64,000 bases of DNA from an uncultured Carboxylicivirga sp. (GCA_947503525.1 CANNEA010000005.1:62001-126000); one strand, 5' to 3'; positions 8,426 to 17,868 are shown, counted from the stretch's first letter. A program made the numbers and translations. Notes: a model not told the origin generated them from the sequence alone.

Positions 8426-9754
8426 TTAATTTGGATTCAACATACCGTAACCACGCTCTCCATGGAAAGTATGATCCAAACCTTGCATCTCTTCTTCTGA
8501 ATTGGCTTTTAATCCAAATATCTTCTCAACTAAAACCAACAGAATTAGAGTCACTATAACAGAATATACTATCGCAATTCCAACAGCTGCTACCTGAACA
8601 CCAAATTGCTGCCATATCGTCCAAACACCACCAGCTTTTTCAGCAGCATCAGCCATCCAGCTATCACGGATAAAAAATGTCAGTACAATTGCTCCAACAA
8701 TACCACCAACTCCATGAATACCAAAAGCATCCAATGAATCATCGTATCCCATTTTATCTTTCATTATCAACATGTAATAACAAATAACAGTTGCTATTGC
8801 ACCTAGAGCCATAGCTCCAACCGGTTGAACAACACCAGCTGCTGGTGTAACTGCCACCAAACCTGATAAAATTCCGGAAGCAAAACCAAGAGCAGTCATT
8901 TTTCCCTGGTGTAAACCTTCAATTAAAATCCAAGTCATTGCCCCTGCTGCAGCAGCTACCTGAGTGGCAGTTAAGGCTTGCGCTGTTGCCAATCCACTTG
9001 ACACGCTGCTACCTGCGTTAAATCCAAACCATCCGACCCAAAGAAGTCCTGCTCCCATCATGGTCATGACTAAATTATTTGGCTTCATTTGACGGTGAGG
9101 ATAACCACGACGTGCACCAAAATATAAGGCTGCAACCAATCCACTTATACCTGCAGAAATGTGAACAACTGTTCCTCCTGCAAAATCAATGGCACCATCA
9201 GCACCCATATTATATAAGAAACCATCTTCGGCCCAAACCCAATGACATAGCGGGTTGTAAACTAATAGACCCCAAACAGTAATAAAAATCAAATAACCTT
9301 TAAACTTAACACGCTCTGCAAAAGCACCAGCAATTAATGCAGGTGTTATAATGGCAAACTTGCCCTGAAACATCGAGAACACATACTCAGGAACTCCACC
9401 TTCCATAATGGTTTCATCAATACCATTTAAAAATAAATAATCAGAGTTCCAGCCAAACCATCCTCCCAGGACACTATCGCCAAAACACATACTATAACTT
9501 ACGGCTACCCACAGCACACTCATTACACCCATGGCAGCAAAACTATGCATCATCGTCCCCAATACATTTTTCGAACGAACTAAACCACCGTAAAACATGG
9601 CTAATCCAGGAACCATTAATAATACCAAAGCTGTTGATGTAATCATCCAAGCCGTAGCACCAGAATCAATTTCGGGTTGTGCATTGGCGCTAATTAAGCC
9701 CCCAACACCAAGTAATAAACTTAAAGTCAATACTATTTTCCTCTTACTCTTCAT
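8426..9754 (-). CDS. amtB: Ammonium transporter
   Basis: This trimeric inner-membrane ammonium channel has 442 residues. An N-terminal signal sequence (about residues 1-25, ending near ANAQ) is followed by eleven predicted membrane helices. The pore twin-histidine motifs are visible: GGTVVHISAGISGL and FGIHGVGGIVGAI. The FNAGS and ammonium family motifs are present. Length and topology are normal for Amt/MEP proteins. It is the first gene of a two-gene operon with glnB, driven by the promoter at 9787-9816 and ended by the hairpin at 7977-8002. Confidence 0.95.
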   Translation of the reverse strand: MKSKRKIVLTLSLLLGVGGLISANAQPEIDSGATAWMITSTALVLLMVPGLAMFYGGLVRSKNVLGTMMHSFAAMGVMSVLWVAVSYSMCFGDSVLGGWFGWNSDYLFLNGIDETIMEGGVPEYVFSMFQGKFAIITPALIAGAFAERVKFKGYLIFITVWGLLVYNPLCHWVWAEDGFLYNMGADGAIDFAGGTVVHISAGISGLVAALYFGARRGYPHRQMKPNNLVMTMMGAGLLWVGWFGFNAGSSVSSGLATAQALTATQVAAAAGAMTWILIEGLHQGKMTALGFASGILSGLVAVTPAAGVVQPVGAMALGAIATVICYYMLIMKDKMGYDDSLDAFGIHGVGGIVGAIVLTFFIRDSWMADAAEKAGGVWTIWQQFGVQVAAVGIAIVYSVIVTLILLVLVEKIFGLKANSEEEMQGLDHTFHGERGYGMLNPN

Positions 9755-9786
9755 TTTTCTATGACATTTATCAGTTTTCTCAGGTG

Positions 9787-9816
9787 CAAATATATAAAAC
9801 AGGGGTGTACTTACAA
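9787..9816 (-). promoter_or_regulatory. Bacteroidota-type promoter of amtB-glnB
   Basis: On the minus strand a TTG (-33 region) is followed after 19 nt by TATATTTG, a full match to the Bacteroidota -7 consensus TAnnTTTG. It lies about 33 nt upstream of the amtB start. It is predicted from consensus and spacing only. Confidence 0.65.
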
Positions 9817-10230
9817 ATATTTACTTAAATTAATCTATTAATATCTATTTGAAAGCCCATAACTACAATTTAGTACCTATTTACAACCTCACACCCCATC
9901 TTTTCACACCCCTAACGCAATTATCTCCATATTCTTAAAATCTCAATTGTCTTAAATTTTAGAGACTTATTTTATTTAATTCTTCACATTACTTCATTTA
10001 TCCATTAAAAAGGAATCCTTTTTATAGAGTATTAAAATCATAAAGTAATCACATGGACCGTTAATTAATAGTCCACGATTTTATTTGTCCCTAACCAATT
10101 GCAAACTAGTATTCGGTGAATTCGATAAAACTGGTTAAATTCATAACTTTTAAAAAAAATGATATTTTTTTCATACATGGTGCATCCTTTTAATTTTAGT
10201 CTTGTCATTAGGGCGTTAACAAAATAAAAG
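9817..10230. other. AT-rich intergenic region between amtB and the ECF operon
   Basis: This divergent gap is very AT-rich and contains no convincing gene. It must hold the promoter of the sigma-factor operon at its right end. I could not pick a clear -33/-7 pair there, which would fit transcription by an alternative sigma factor. Confidence 0.6.
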
Positions 10231-10797
10231 TTGGCAGAACAAAAATTTGACATACATAAACCCATTATAGTAAAGGCAGGTAAAGGAAGTGCCAAAGCTC
10301 AGAAACAATTATACGATCTGTACGCTAAGGCTATGTTCAATATCTGCTATCGGATGATGAATAACATTCATGATGCTGAAGATATGCTGCAGGAGATATT
10401 CTGTGAGGCTTTCAACAGACTGGATAGTTTTCGTTTTGAATCCACTTTTGGAGCATGGATTAAACGCATCACTATAAATAAATGTATAAATGAATTAAAA
10501 CGAAAGAAAGTAACCCTGGAATTAAAAGAGGAAATTACCCCCGATGCATTATCTGATGATTATGAAGATACGGAAAACACATCCTTAAGTGTCAATCACA
10601 TTAAACATGCGATGGCCTTATTACCCGATGGATACCGTATCATTTTTTCGCTATACATGCTTGAAGGTTACGACCACCAGGAAATTTCTCAAATAATGGA
10701 CATCTCAGTTTCAACCTCCAAGTCGCAGTTGGCAAGGGCAAAAAAGAAACTGGTAGAAGTTTTGAAAGCAGGTTCAATGCAATACAATCTGAACTAA
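10231..10797 (+). CDS. ECF sigma-70 family RNA polymerase sigma factor
   Basis: This 188-residue extracytoplasmic-function sigma factor directs RNA polymerase to a specific promoter set. Sigma region 2 is clear (residues about 25-90, with HDAEDMLQEIFCEAF and TFGAWIKRITINKCINELKR). Region 4 is also clear (about 130-180, with EGYDHQEISQIMDIS and SKSQLARAKKKL). The start is TTG at 10231. An in-frame stop lies 6 nt upstream and the next ATG would remove half of region 2, so the TTG is well supported. It is followed after 10 nt by a membrane protein that could be its anti-sigma factor. Confidence 0.92.
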   Translation: MAEQKFDIHKPIIVKAGKGSAKAQKQLYDLYAKAMFNICYRMMNNIHDAEDMLQEIFCEAFNRLDSFRFESTFGAWIKRITINKCINELKRKKVTLELKEEITPDALSDDYEDTENTSLSVNHIKHAMALLPDGYRIIFSLYMLEGYDHQEISQIMDISVSTSKSQLARAKKKLVEVLKAGSMQYNLN

Positions 10798-10807
10798 AAC
10801 GTGTATT

Positions 10808-11341
10808 ATGACTGATCGCCTTAAAGATTTTATAAACACAAACTTTGATGAGTTCAATGAACTTGAACCACCAAAACAAAGCTGGGATCATATCTCTGCA
10901 AAAATGGGACATCGCCAAAATTTCAGGTATCGCCTCCTTAAATATAGCGGTGCAGCGGTTGCAGCTGCCTTATTAGGTTTCTTTTTATATCTGGGCCCAC
11001 TTAATAATTCTCAGAACCAGAAATTTGATCTTGCTGACATTCCTGAAATAGTGGAAACTGAAGCTTATTATACATTGCAAGTTAATCAGAAAAGAGATCA
11101 AGTATATAAATTAGCCGGAGGCCATCCTGAACTAAAACAGGAAATGGATAATGATTTGGCTGAGTTAGATAGTCTCATGCTTGAGCTAAAAAATGACCTT
11201 AACGATAATGTTTCAAATGCTGAAGTAGTGGATGCTATGATTCAAAACTACCGCATGAAATTGATGATTCTGGAAGATATTATGAGTTTTCTGGAACAAA
11301 AAAACAACAACACTGAAAAGACTATATCTTATGAATTATAA
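10808..11341 (+). CDS. Single-pass membrane protein, putative anti-sigma factor
   Basis: The 177-residue protein has a soluble N-terminus of about 37 residues containing PPKQSWDHISAKM, one membrane helix at about 45-62 (AAVAAALLGFFLYLG), and a long, probably periplasmic, helical domain. The layout and its place directly after the ECF sigma gene match many Bacteroidota anti-sigma proteins, although no zinc-binding HxxxCxxC motif is present. The next gene starts inside its last codons with an 11-nt overlap, which suggests translational coupling. The anti-sigma role is inferred from context. Confidence 0.7.
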   Translation: MTDRLKDFINTNFDEFNELEPPKQSWDHISAKMGHRQNFRYRLLKYSGAAVAAALLGFFLYLGPLNNSQNQKFDLADIPEIVETEAYYTLQVNQKRDQVYKLAGGHPELKQEMDNDLAELDSLMLELKNDLNDNVSNAEVVDAMIQNYRMKLMILEDIMSFLEQKNNNTEKTISYEL

Positions 11342-12422
11342 ATTGGCACTAATAGTTTTTTTGCTGTTCGTATTTCCTAATGGCCGGCTATTGGGACAAA
11401 CTTTTACGGAAGAAATAAAGCACAATCGTGTGTTTTATGTGTCGCCTTCAGCTACCTTGGAGATTAGTAACAAGTACGGAAACATTCACATCTCAACCTG
11501 GGAAGAAGATTCAGTTAGTATCGACATTAACTTCTTTATCTCGGAGAAAAACGAAAGTAAATTCAAGAAAATAAAGGACAATGTTGATTTCAAGATCAGC
11601 GGAAATTCAGCTTACTTATCGGCCGAAACTGTTTTTGGAAGCAAGTATTCATCCTTTTTTAAAAACATTAAAGAAGCAACTAATCTTTTATCATCAGGCA
11701 ATAATAATTCGCGAATCGATTATTTTGTGAAAGTACCCGGTTATATCAACCTCAAAATAAATAACCGTTATGGTAATATATTTATTCCTGATTTTCATGG
11801 CAACATAAATGCGCAATTATCAAATGGAGATTTTCAGGCTCGTAAAATAACGGGTTCTAACATTCTAAACCTTGAATTTGGTAACGTACTAATTGAGCAA
11901 CTGGAACAAAGCACTATAAATTTAAACTTTAGTGAGGCCACCATTACAAAGGCCGGACAAATCGACCTAACATCAAAGACATCTAATGTTACAATTAAAG
12001 AATGCAATCTCATTAAATTAAAATCGAAACGAGATGAGTACAGCATCGATAAGATTGCTTACCTGTTTGGTGACACCTATTTTAGTAAACTGAGTGTATT
12101 GCAACTTAATACCGAATTTAATATGGTTGTCAAATACGGTGAGCTCAAACATTTAGGTATTAACCCGGCATTTAAATTGGTACGAATCAACTCAGAATAT
12201 GCCAATTGCACCTTATTATTAGATAATCCGGTAGCTTATAAAAGTGTAATCAAAGGAACAAAAAGTGAAATTGAAATCGCAGATGCCATTAAAAGTCCGG
12301 TGACCAACTGGAAGGAACAAATAAATATTGAACCGGTCGCCTTCTATTACCTGGAGAATAAAGCGAAAGAAAAAGTACAGATAAACATTACCGATGCTAC
12401 TTTAAAACTAAACCATAAGTAA
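11331..12422 (+). CDS. Secreted DUF4097-like beta-solenoid protein
   Basis: This 363-residue exported protein has a signal peptide (residues 1-22, ending at LLGQ). It then has repeated short strands with the pattern NKYGNIHISTW, NRYGNIFIPDF and FGNVLIEQL, typical of the DUF4097/putative adhesin fold. No enzyme motif is seen. It overlaps the putative anti-sigma gene by 11 nt. Such proteins often accompany ECF sigma factors and DUF2807 proteins in Bacteroidota, and the function is unknown. A surface or periplasmic structural role is inferred. Confidence 0.75.
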   Translation: MNYKLALIVFLLFVFPNGRLLGQTFTEEIKHNRVFYVSPSATLEISNKYGNIHISTWEEDSVSIDINFFISEKNESKFKKIKDNVDFKISGNSAYLSAETVFGSKYSSFFKNIKEATNLLSSGNNNSRIDYFVKVPGYINLKINNRYGNIFIPDFHGNINAQLSNGDFQARKITGSNILNLEFGNVLIEQLEQSTINLNFSEATITKAGQIDLTSKTSNVTIKECNLIKLKSKRDEYSIDKIAYLFGDTYFSKLSVLQLNTEFNMVVKYGELKHLGINPAFKLVRINSEYANCTLLLDNPVAYKSVIKGTKSEIEIADAIKSPVTNWKEQINIEPVAFYYLENKAKEKVQINITDATLKLNHK

Positions 12423-12446
12423 GTAATAGTACTTAAGCAACCAACC

Positions 12447-12950
12447 ATGAAGTCATATATAATCATTTTAATAATCATACTTTCTTGCCTTAATGTAAAG
12501 GGGCAAGATTATAACAATGCCGTCCGACTCTCCGCAGGACATTACTGGGGAATAAACTACAAAAGGATGTTTAGTCAGGAGAAAGGAATGATGGGGAGTT
12601 TTCAGATTAATAAAAGCGGTGCCCAGTTGACTGGTTTGCGAGTTATTCATTCGCCAGCCTTTCCCGCCAAGTCGAGCAAATGGTTTTTTGGATACGGATA
12701 TGGGGTTCATTTGGCATACCGCACCAAAATTGAATCACGTAACCTATTTACACCATTTGCCCCACCAATCGTTCATAAAGGACATTTCTTTTCACCGGGA
12801 TTTGATGGTTATCTGTCTTTGGAGTATCGATTCTTAAAAACTCCATTTACATTATCAGCGGACTATATACCGGGATTTGAATTCTTTGGACCAGGTTTTT
12901 TTAGGTTAAATCTGAATAATATTTCCTTTAGTGCAGCCTTTACATTTTAA
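12447..12950 (+). CDS. Small outer-membrane beta-barrel protein
   Basis: This is a 167-residue protein with a signal peptide (residues 1-19, ending VKGQ). Alternating hydrophobic/aromatic strands follow, and the C-terminal phenylalanine (FSAAFTF) is typical of outer-membrane barrels. The size suggests about eight strands. No family was recognised. It is the fourth gene of the ECF operon and ends 49 nt before the next barrel gene. Confidence 0.65.
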   Translation: MKSYIIILIIILSCLNVKGQDYNNAVRLSAGHYWGINYKRMFSQEKGMMGSFQINKSGAQLTGLRVIHSPAFPAKSSKWFFGYGYGVHLAYRTKIESRNLFTPFAPPIVHKGHFFSPGFDGYLSLEYRFLKTPFTLSADYIPGFEFFGPGFFRLNLNNISFSAAFTF

Positions 12951-12999
12951 AGTTGACATTAAGATAGTAACAACAATAAGAAATATAAAAACACACGAT

Positions 13000-13686
13000 A
13001 TGAAACGAATTCTTACAGCCATAATAATATTGGCATCGCTAGGAATGCAAGCACAAGAAAATGACAATGAAGTGAAAACTTTGTTTGGAAGCAAAAAAGA
13101 TCATTCCAATGGTGGTTATGGAGCAATAATGGTTAATTATGGACAAATCGGAAATAAGGACGCGATATTAATAGGAGGACGCGGAGGATGGATTATCGAC
13201 CATAATTTTACAATTGGTATGGGAGGATATGGTTTTTTCACCGATCCTGCAACCGACCCTTATATTATGGAAGACGGAATACCTCAGAAGTATCAAATAG
13301 CCGGAGGATATGGTGGCTTGTTATTTGAACCAATTGTTGGAGCAAAACACCCGGTTCATCTTTCATTCCCTATTCTTGTAGGCGCCGGCGGTATAGCATA
13401 TACCAAACATTGGGAAAATACGGACTGGGAAAATTCAGACTATGATTATGCCAATACCTATGAGGATAGTGATGCCTTTTTTGTTCTTGAGCCAGGTGTT
13501 GAAGTTGAATTCAATATGCTAAAATTCTTCCGAATTGCCTTAAGTGCCAGTTACCGATATACCAGCAATATTAATCTAAGCTATAAGGATTCAAACTCTA
13601 ACAAACCTGAACCAAACATAATTGGCTCACAGGACATGCTACGCGGAATGAATTATGGTATCGCGTTTAAATTCGGGAAATTTTAA
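13000..13686 (+). CDS. Outer-membrane beta-barrel protein
   Basis: This is a 228-residue exported protein. The ATG at 13000 is preferred over upstream in-frame starts because it begins a clean signal peptide (MKRILTAIIILASLGMQAQ). The mature part is rich in glycine and aromatic strands (GGRGGWIIDHNFTIGMGGYGF) and ends in FKFGKF with a terminal aromatic residue, as in outer-membrane barrels. No known family was recognised. It belongs to the ECF operon. Confidence 0.65.
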   Translation: MKRILTAIIILASLGMQAQENDNEVKTLFGSKKDHSNGGYGAIMVNYGQIGNKDAILIGGRGGWIIDHNFTIGMGGYGFFTDPATDPYIMEDGIPQKYQIAGGYGGLLFEPIVGAKHPVHLSFPILVGAGGIAYTKHWENTDWENSDYDYANTYEDSDAFFVLEPGVEVEFNMLKFFRIALSASYRYTSNINLSYKDSNSNKPEPNIIGSQDMLRGMNYGIAFKFGKF

Positions 13687-13779
13687 GATCTGGCTAAGCT
13701 ATTTATTAATAAAGCTATTGTTTATCGTTTAGTACTTTCCCATTCATATTGCATAAGTAATAAAGTAATTGAACAACAA

Positions 13780-14514
13780 ATGAAAACAGGAAGAAGAACA
13801 TATCGTTATTTAATCTTAGCATCAGTAATACTGATTGCTAATGTATTCAGTAGTTGTAAGGACAGTATTTCTCCTGGCCCAATTACTAAAGAAGTACGAA
13901 ACCTTAATGAATTCACAGGCATTTCCATAGGACACGGATTTGTGGCTGAGATAAGCTATAATTCAGATGAACAAGACGTAATTGTGGAAGTGCCTGAAAA
14001 TTTTCAGCAATATATTATTACTAATGTTGTTGATGGCGTAATGACATTGAAGGTAGATAACAGCGTTAATTTAAAGGACTTTAATACACGTAAAATTTAC
14101 ATATCTACTGCAAGCCTTAATTATATCGGAGCGTCTGGTGGAAGCAATTGTTTCTCGGCAGATGATTTTTCCAACAATGAGTTCACCTTTAATTTAAGTG
14201 GAGGTAGTCAAAGTGATATGTCAATAGAATGCCTGAATATGCGTATTTCATTAAGCGGAGGATCATCCCTCAGCCTTGAAGGAATGTGTAATACAATTAC
14301 ATCTCTTAACGCTTCTGGAGGGAGTCAACACTATGGCTTTAATTTTATAGCCCAAAACATCAATATTGAAGCCTCTGGAGGTAGCATGGTGGAGGTAAAT
14401 GTAACTAAAGCCCTAACAGTTACTGCTTCAGGCGGAAGTAATGTATATTATAAAGGCTTGCCTGATATTAGTAAGAACTTATCAGGAGGTTCAAATTTGA
14501 TAGATAAAAACTAA
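13780..14514 (+). CDS. Lipoprotein with DUF2807 (head GIN domain)
   Basis: This 244-residue lipoprotein has a lipobox ending SSCKD at about residues 24-28. The mature part is the DUF2807 putative auto-transporter adhesin head: NLNEFTGISIGHGFVAEIS, then repeated rungs each carrying a SGGS turn (ASGGSNCF, LSGGSQSD, LSGGSSLS, ASGGSQHY, ASGGSMVE, ASGGSNVY, LSGGSNLI). This pattern predicts a right-handed beta-helix. It is the last plus-strand gene before the convergent barrel gene and is 93 nt from its neighbour, so it may also have its own promoter. The molecular function is unknown. Confidence 0.82.
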   Translation: MKTGRRTYRYLILASVILIANVFSSCKDSISPGPITKEVRNLNEFTGISIGHGFVAEISYNSDEQDVIVEVPENFQQYIITNVVDGVMTLKVDNSVNLKDFNTRKIYISTASLNYIGASGGSNCFSADDFSNNEFTFNLSGGSQSDMSIECLNMRISLSGGSSLSLEGMCNTITSLNASGGSQHYGFNFIAQNINIEASGGSMVEVNVTKALTVTASGGSNVYYKGLPDISKNLSGGSNLIDKN

Positions 14515-14539
14515 CTGACTGTCCCTTAATATTTTTGCA

Positions 14540-15967
14540 TTAATTAGTTAAATCTAATTTATCAGCCATCTGCTTTATTAAAGGGATAGAAATACCAATT
14601 ATAAAACGCCATCTCGACCAAGATACCTTGGTTTTATCATCAGCATTTAAAATACTTCCCTCACCATCAGGAAAATCTACAGGCCGATCTATATCATAAC
14701 TAGCTGATGCGTTTGCAGCTCCTAAGGTTACATCTGCCCATGGAAAATCCATAACAAATCCTCCGGCAAAATGATTAATGTCTGACTTAAATGTTGACGC
14801 CATATAGTTTAAGTGTTCACCCTCTTCATCAACCTCAAAATCCCTTATTGCAGCTGAATAATCCGTTGAGAAACTTATATAGGCATTTATATGTTTTGCA
14901 ATAACAACATTATATCCTATTCCATAATTCAATACCGGGTTTAATTCGTTTATCACATTTGGATTGCGAATGATTCCAGTGCTTTGTCCTATAAATGTTT
15001 CGGCCTGCAACAAAGTATACCTATTTATCTTTGAATAATATTCAGCACTCGCATGTAAAGTTCCTCCGAACAAATGCAAACCAACTCCAAAGCCAATTGC
15101 CCATGGCGTTTTATAGGTTAAATCTATCCCACCCTGCGAATCTATTTCATATATTGGATCTAAAACTGCATCTCCTGAATAAAACTGTTCGTAATAAAAT
15201 GAACCATCACCTTTTAAGCCAATCGTTGGAGCGGTTAAGGTTAAACCCAATGACACTTTTTCATAATCAAGTGCCAAACCAAATTTCCAAACTAAGCCGT
15301 AATTTTTATAATTGTAATTGTTCTTTTTAGTATACATTATTACAGTCTCATCCTCAGCATATGCTTGTAATTGAGTGGTTGCAAATGCATTCTGGTTACG
15401 GGCACTAAAGAAACCCGACACACCAACACTTATGTGAGGACTAAAAGCTTTACTCCAGCATAAACCAATCCACTCTTCACTAAAATCCTTTCCAATACCT
15501 ATACTACCACTAAAATATTCATCACCAGGAAGATCATCAATTACATCTCCCGCTAAAATTGTACTTGAACTCAAATTGATATCGGATCTTCTTCGATCTA
15601 AAAAAGCATACGCAAATTTATGCTCTGGTAACCATTTAATCTTGAACGTTCCTGACACCAAAGACGGAACACCTCCAAACTTAGATTTAGAAATATTTGC
15701 ATTTTCACCAGTTGCATTCTCAAAGGTTGTTGTACTCCATTGATTAACCTTTGCACTAATTACGAAAGCCGGCTTATCAATAACACCTAAACGGCCTGGA
15801 TTATAAAACACGGCACCCAAATCAGAAACACTTCCAATCACTGAATTACTCAAGAGCATCGATTTCGTGCCAAATTGCTCAGTCCAATAATGTGCATCCT
15901 GAGCATAACTCAATGTACTAAGCAGAAATAAAAACAAGCCGAACTTATAACTAGATCCTTTTTTCAT
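14540..15967 (-). CDS. Outer-membrane transport barrel (FadL/OmpP1-like)
   Basis: This is a 475-residue exported protein with a signal peptide (residues 1-22, ending LSYAQ). The N-terminus contains SNSVIGSVSDLGAVFYNPGRLG, the NPA-like plug segment typical of the FadL/OmpP1 family of outer-membrane transporters for hydrophobic compounds. The rest has long amphipathic strands. It is a single gene convergent with the ECF operon, and its promoter would lie in the 288-nt gap before the tRNA gene. The family assignment is moderate and the substrate unknown. Confidence 0.65.
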   Translation of the reverse strand: MKKGSSYKFGLFLFLLSTLSYAQDAHYWTEQFGTKSMLLSNSVIGSVSDLGAVFYNPGRLGVIDKPAFVISAKVNQWSTTTFENATGENANISKSKFGGVPSLVSGTFKIKWLPEHKFAYAFLDRRRSDINLSSSTILAGDVIDDLPGDEYFSGSIGIGKDFSEEWIGLCWSKAFSPHISVGVSGFFSARNQNAFATTQLQAYAEDETVIMYTKKNNYNYKNYGLVWKFGLALDYEKVSLGLTLTAPTIGLKGDGSFYYEQFYSGDAVLDPIYEIDSQGGIDLTYKTPWAIGFGVGLHLFGGTLHASAEYYSKINRYTLLQAETFIGQSTGIIRNPNVINELNPVLNYGIGYNVVIAKHINAYISFSTDYSAAIRDFEVDEEGEHLNYMASTFKSDINHFAGGFVMDFPWADVTLGAANASASYDIDRPVDFPDGEGSILNADDKTKVSWSRWRFIIGISIPLIKQMADKLDLTN

Positions 15968-16119
15968 CTTTTACATATTCACTATTGAAAAGTTAATGTT
16001 TTTATGCTTACCTACAAAACAGGAAATTAAATCAATATTTTATCACTTCACAACATCATCATTTCTAAAGCTTTTACAAGTTCGGTTAATTTTTCTTTAT
16101 ATTTTTTCCCAATATGTTT

Positions 16120-16148
16120 TTGCAGTTTAAAAAATTCCTCTACTTTTG
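16120..16148 (+). promoter_or_regulatory. Promoter of tRNA-Ser
   Basis: TTG at 16120-16122 is followed after 18 nt by TACTTTTG, a match to the TAnnTTTG -7 box. It lies about 110 nt upstream of the mature tRNA, so the primary transcript would have a leader of about 100 nt. It is assigned by consensus. Confidence 0.6.
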
Positions 16149-16255
16149 CATCCGTTATCGAAAGAGATAATGATTACCGAGAGCCCATTAACAAAGGCTT
16201 TCAGAACTTATTTAAAAACTAAAAGTGTAGAAATACACTTCACGTATATCGACTT

Positions 16256-16340
16256 GGAGAGATGGCAGAGTGGTCGAATGCGGTGGTCTTGAAAACCATT
16301 GTACCGCGAGGTACCGGGGGTTCGAATCCCTCTCTCTCCG
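16256..16340 (+). tRNA. tRNA-Ser (anticodon UGA)
   Basis: The cloverleaf is complete. It has a 7-bp acceptor stem (GGAGAGA / TCTCTCC), anticodon stem GTGGT/ACCAT around the loop CTTGAAA with anticodon TGA at 16290-16292, a long variable arm typical of serine tRNAs (GTACCGCGAGGTAC), and the T-arm GGGGGTTCGAATCCC. The CCA end is not encoded. The 3' half is the attachment site of the integrated island that follows. Confidence 0.97.
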
Positions 16341-16344
16341 CTGA
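16320..16344 (+). repeat. attL: left 25-bp att repeat of island 1 (tRNA-Ser 3' end)
   Basis: The T-arm and acceptor 3' strand of tRNA-Ser plus four more bases (core TTCGAATCCC, ending CCGCTGA) are repeated exactly at 48330-48354. A tyrosine integrase follows 307 nt downstream. This is the classic scar of site-specific integration into a tRNA 3' end, leaving the tRNA intact on the left. Confidence 0.9.
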
Positions 16345-16364
16345 GCAATTATCATATTGCACCA

Positions 16365-16396
16365 AAAGACTGTAAATCAATTGATTTACGGTCTTT
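16365..16396 (+). terminator. Intrinsic terminator after tRNA-Ser/attL
   Basis: A hairpin with 16-bp arms (AAAGACTGTAAATCAA / TTGATTTACGGTCTTT, one G-T pair) is followed by TTTTTTG. It stops tRNA-Ser transcription before the integrase. A similar hairpin follows the second att copy at 48375. Confidence 0.85.
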
Positions 16397-16650
16397 TTTG
16401 TTTTTAATCAAACCATAAACACCCAAATATATACAATAAATAAGAGTACTCTGCGGTGAACAAATTACTACTCCTACGGTGTTCACCAAAACAACCATAA
16501 CAAATTGAATCAAAATACATTAAAATAAATGTAGAGTAAAAATATATTTGACATTACTGGCATATCTTTGTAAATTGAGTGAACACTTTTGGTTATTTTA
16601 AATCTATTTACAAACACTCAGATGTTTCAAACCTATCTAAAGAACCTGCT

Positions 16651-17868
16651 ATGAATACTTTTTCAGTTCTTAATATTAGTTTTCTGATTCGGAAGAATAG
16701 AACTAATAAACATGGAGAAGCCCCAATTTATATGCGAATTTCAATTGATCAGAGACGTGCTGAAATCGCCACCGGCAGATATATCAATCCTTTAAACTGG
16801 AATAGTAAATTAAATAAAGCGTTTTCCAAAAAGAAAGGTGGTTCACAAATCAATCAGTTCCTTGATGTTTTAAAGAATGGTATTTTTGATCACCATACTG
16901 CCATGGTGAAGAAAGGGGAGCATATTACAACCCAAACGCTTAAAAATAGATTTCTAGGCATTGAAGAAGATAAAAAAACTGTACTGGAGGTTTTTGAATA
17001 CCATAACAAACAAATATCTGAATTATCCGGAATATCTTACTCGCCAGCAACTATACAACGGTATGTGACAACATTGGGTCATATTAAGAACTTTATCAAA
17101 CATCTCTATAAGACTGATGACATAGCTTTGAATCAACTCAAATATTCTTTCATTACTGACTTGGAACACTATTTTAGAACCGTTCGTAATTGTAATAACA
17201 ATACAACTTATAAGTATATAAAAAACTTTAAAAAGGTTATTAATATTGCCATTAGGAATGAATGGTTGGAGAAAGACCCATTTGCCAAATACAAATCCTC
17301 ACTGGTTGAAGTGAAAAGAGAATACCTTAGTAAAGATGAATTACATCAGCTAGAACATCTTAAAATAAACTTATCTCGCTTAGATATCGTTCGAGACATC
17401 TTTATCTTTTCCTGTTATTCTGGCTTAGCTTATATAGATGTGGCAAATCTGACTATGGACAACATCCAAAAAGGAATTGATGGAAACTTATGGGTAATCA
17501 TTCAACGCCAGAAAACGAAGGTACCATCAAATATACCTTTGCTGCCGAAGGCGCTAGCGTTAATCGAGAAGTACAGATTTTATCCTGCAAAGAAGTCAGA
17601 GGAACATATCCTTCCGAATCTAAGTAATCAAAAACTAAATGCTTATCTCAAAGAACTGGCAGATTTGGCTTCCATTAAAAAAAACCTCACTTTTCATATA
17701 GCGCGACATACTTTTGCTACAACGCTTACTCTTGCTAACGGTGTTCCAATTGAATCTATCAGTTCAATGCTTGGTCATAAAAACATTAGAACAACTCAAA
17801 TATATTCGAAAGTGATAGATGAAAAAGTCAGTAAGGACATGAACAAATTAAGAAAAAGGCTTATATGA
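16651..17868 (+). CDS. Tyrosine recombinase/integrase of island 1 (IntDOT-like)
   Basis: This 405-residue site-specific recombinase is presumed to integrate island 1 at tRNA-Ser. The N-terminal arm-binding region resembles the Bacteroidota Arm-DNA-bind type (ISFLIRKNRTNKHGEAPIYMRIS...INPLNWN). A SAM-like core-binding domain lies at about 110-210. The catalytic domain shows HIARHTFATTL (H-x-x-R), SMLGHKNIRTTQIYSKV (second His and the Tyr nucleophile), and SCYSGLAYIDV where most family members carry Arg I. That position is Ala here. A GTG start 72 nt upstream is possible, but the ATG at 16651 matches the start of the second integrase. It lies alone, downstream of attL. Confidence 0.92.
   Translation: MNTFSVLNISFLIRKNRTNKHGEAPIYMRISIDQRRAEIATGRYINPLNWNSKLNKAFSKKKGGSQINQFLDVLKNGIFDHHTAMVKKGEHITTQTLKNRFLGIEEDKKTVLEVFEYHNKQISELSGISYSPATIQRYVTTLGHIKNFIKHLYKTDDIALNQLKYSFITDLEHYFRTVRNCNNNTTYKYIKNFKKVINIAIRNEWLEKDPFAKYKSSLVEVKREYLSKDELHQLEHLKINLSRLDIVRDIFIFSCYSGLAYIDVANLTMDNIQKGIDGNLWVIIQRQKTKVPSNIPLLPKALALIEKYRFYPAKKSEEHILPNLSNQKLNAYLKELADLASIKKNLTFHIARHTFATTLTLANGVPIESISSMLGHKNIRTTQIYSKVIDEKVSKDMNKLRKRLI

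Noticed and set aside
16445-16500. Possible tRNA or CRISPR-like repeat after attL
   Set aside because: Only short GTGAACA words recur. No regular repeat-spacer pattern or cloverleaf is seen.
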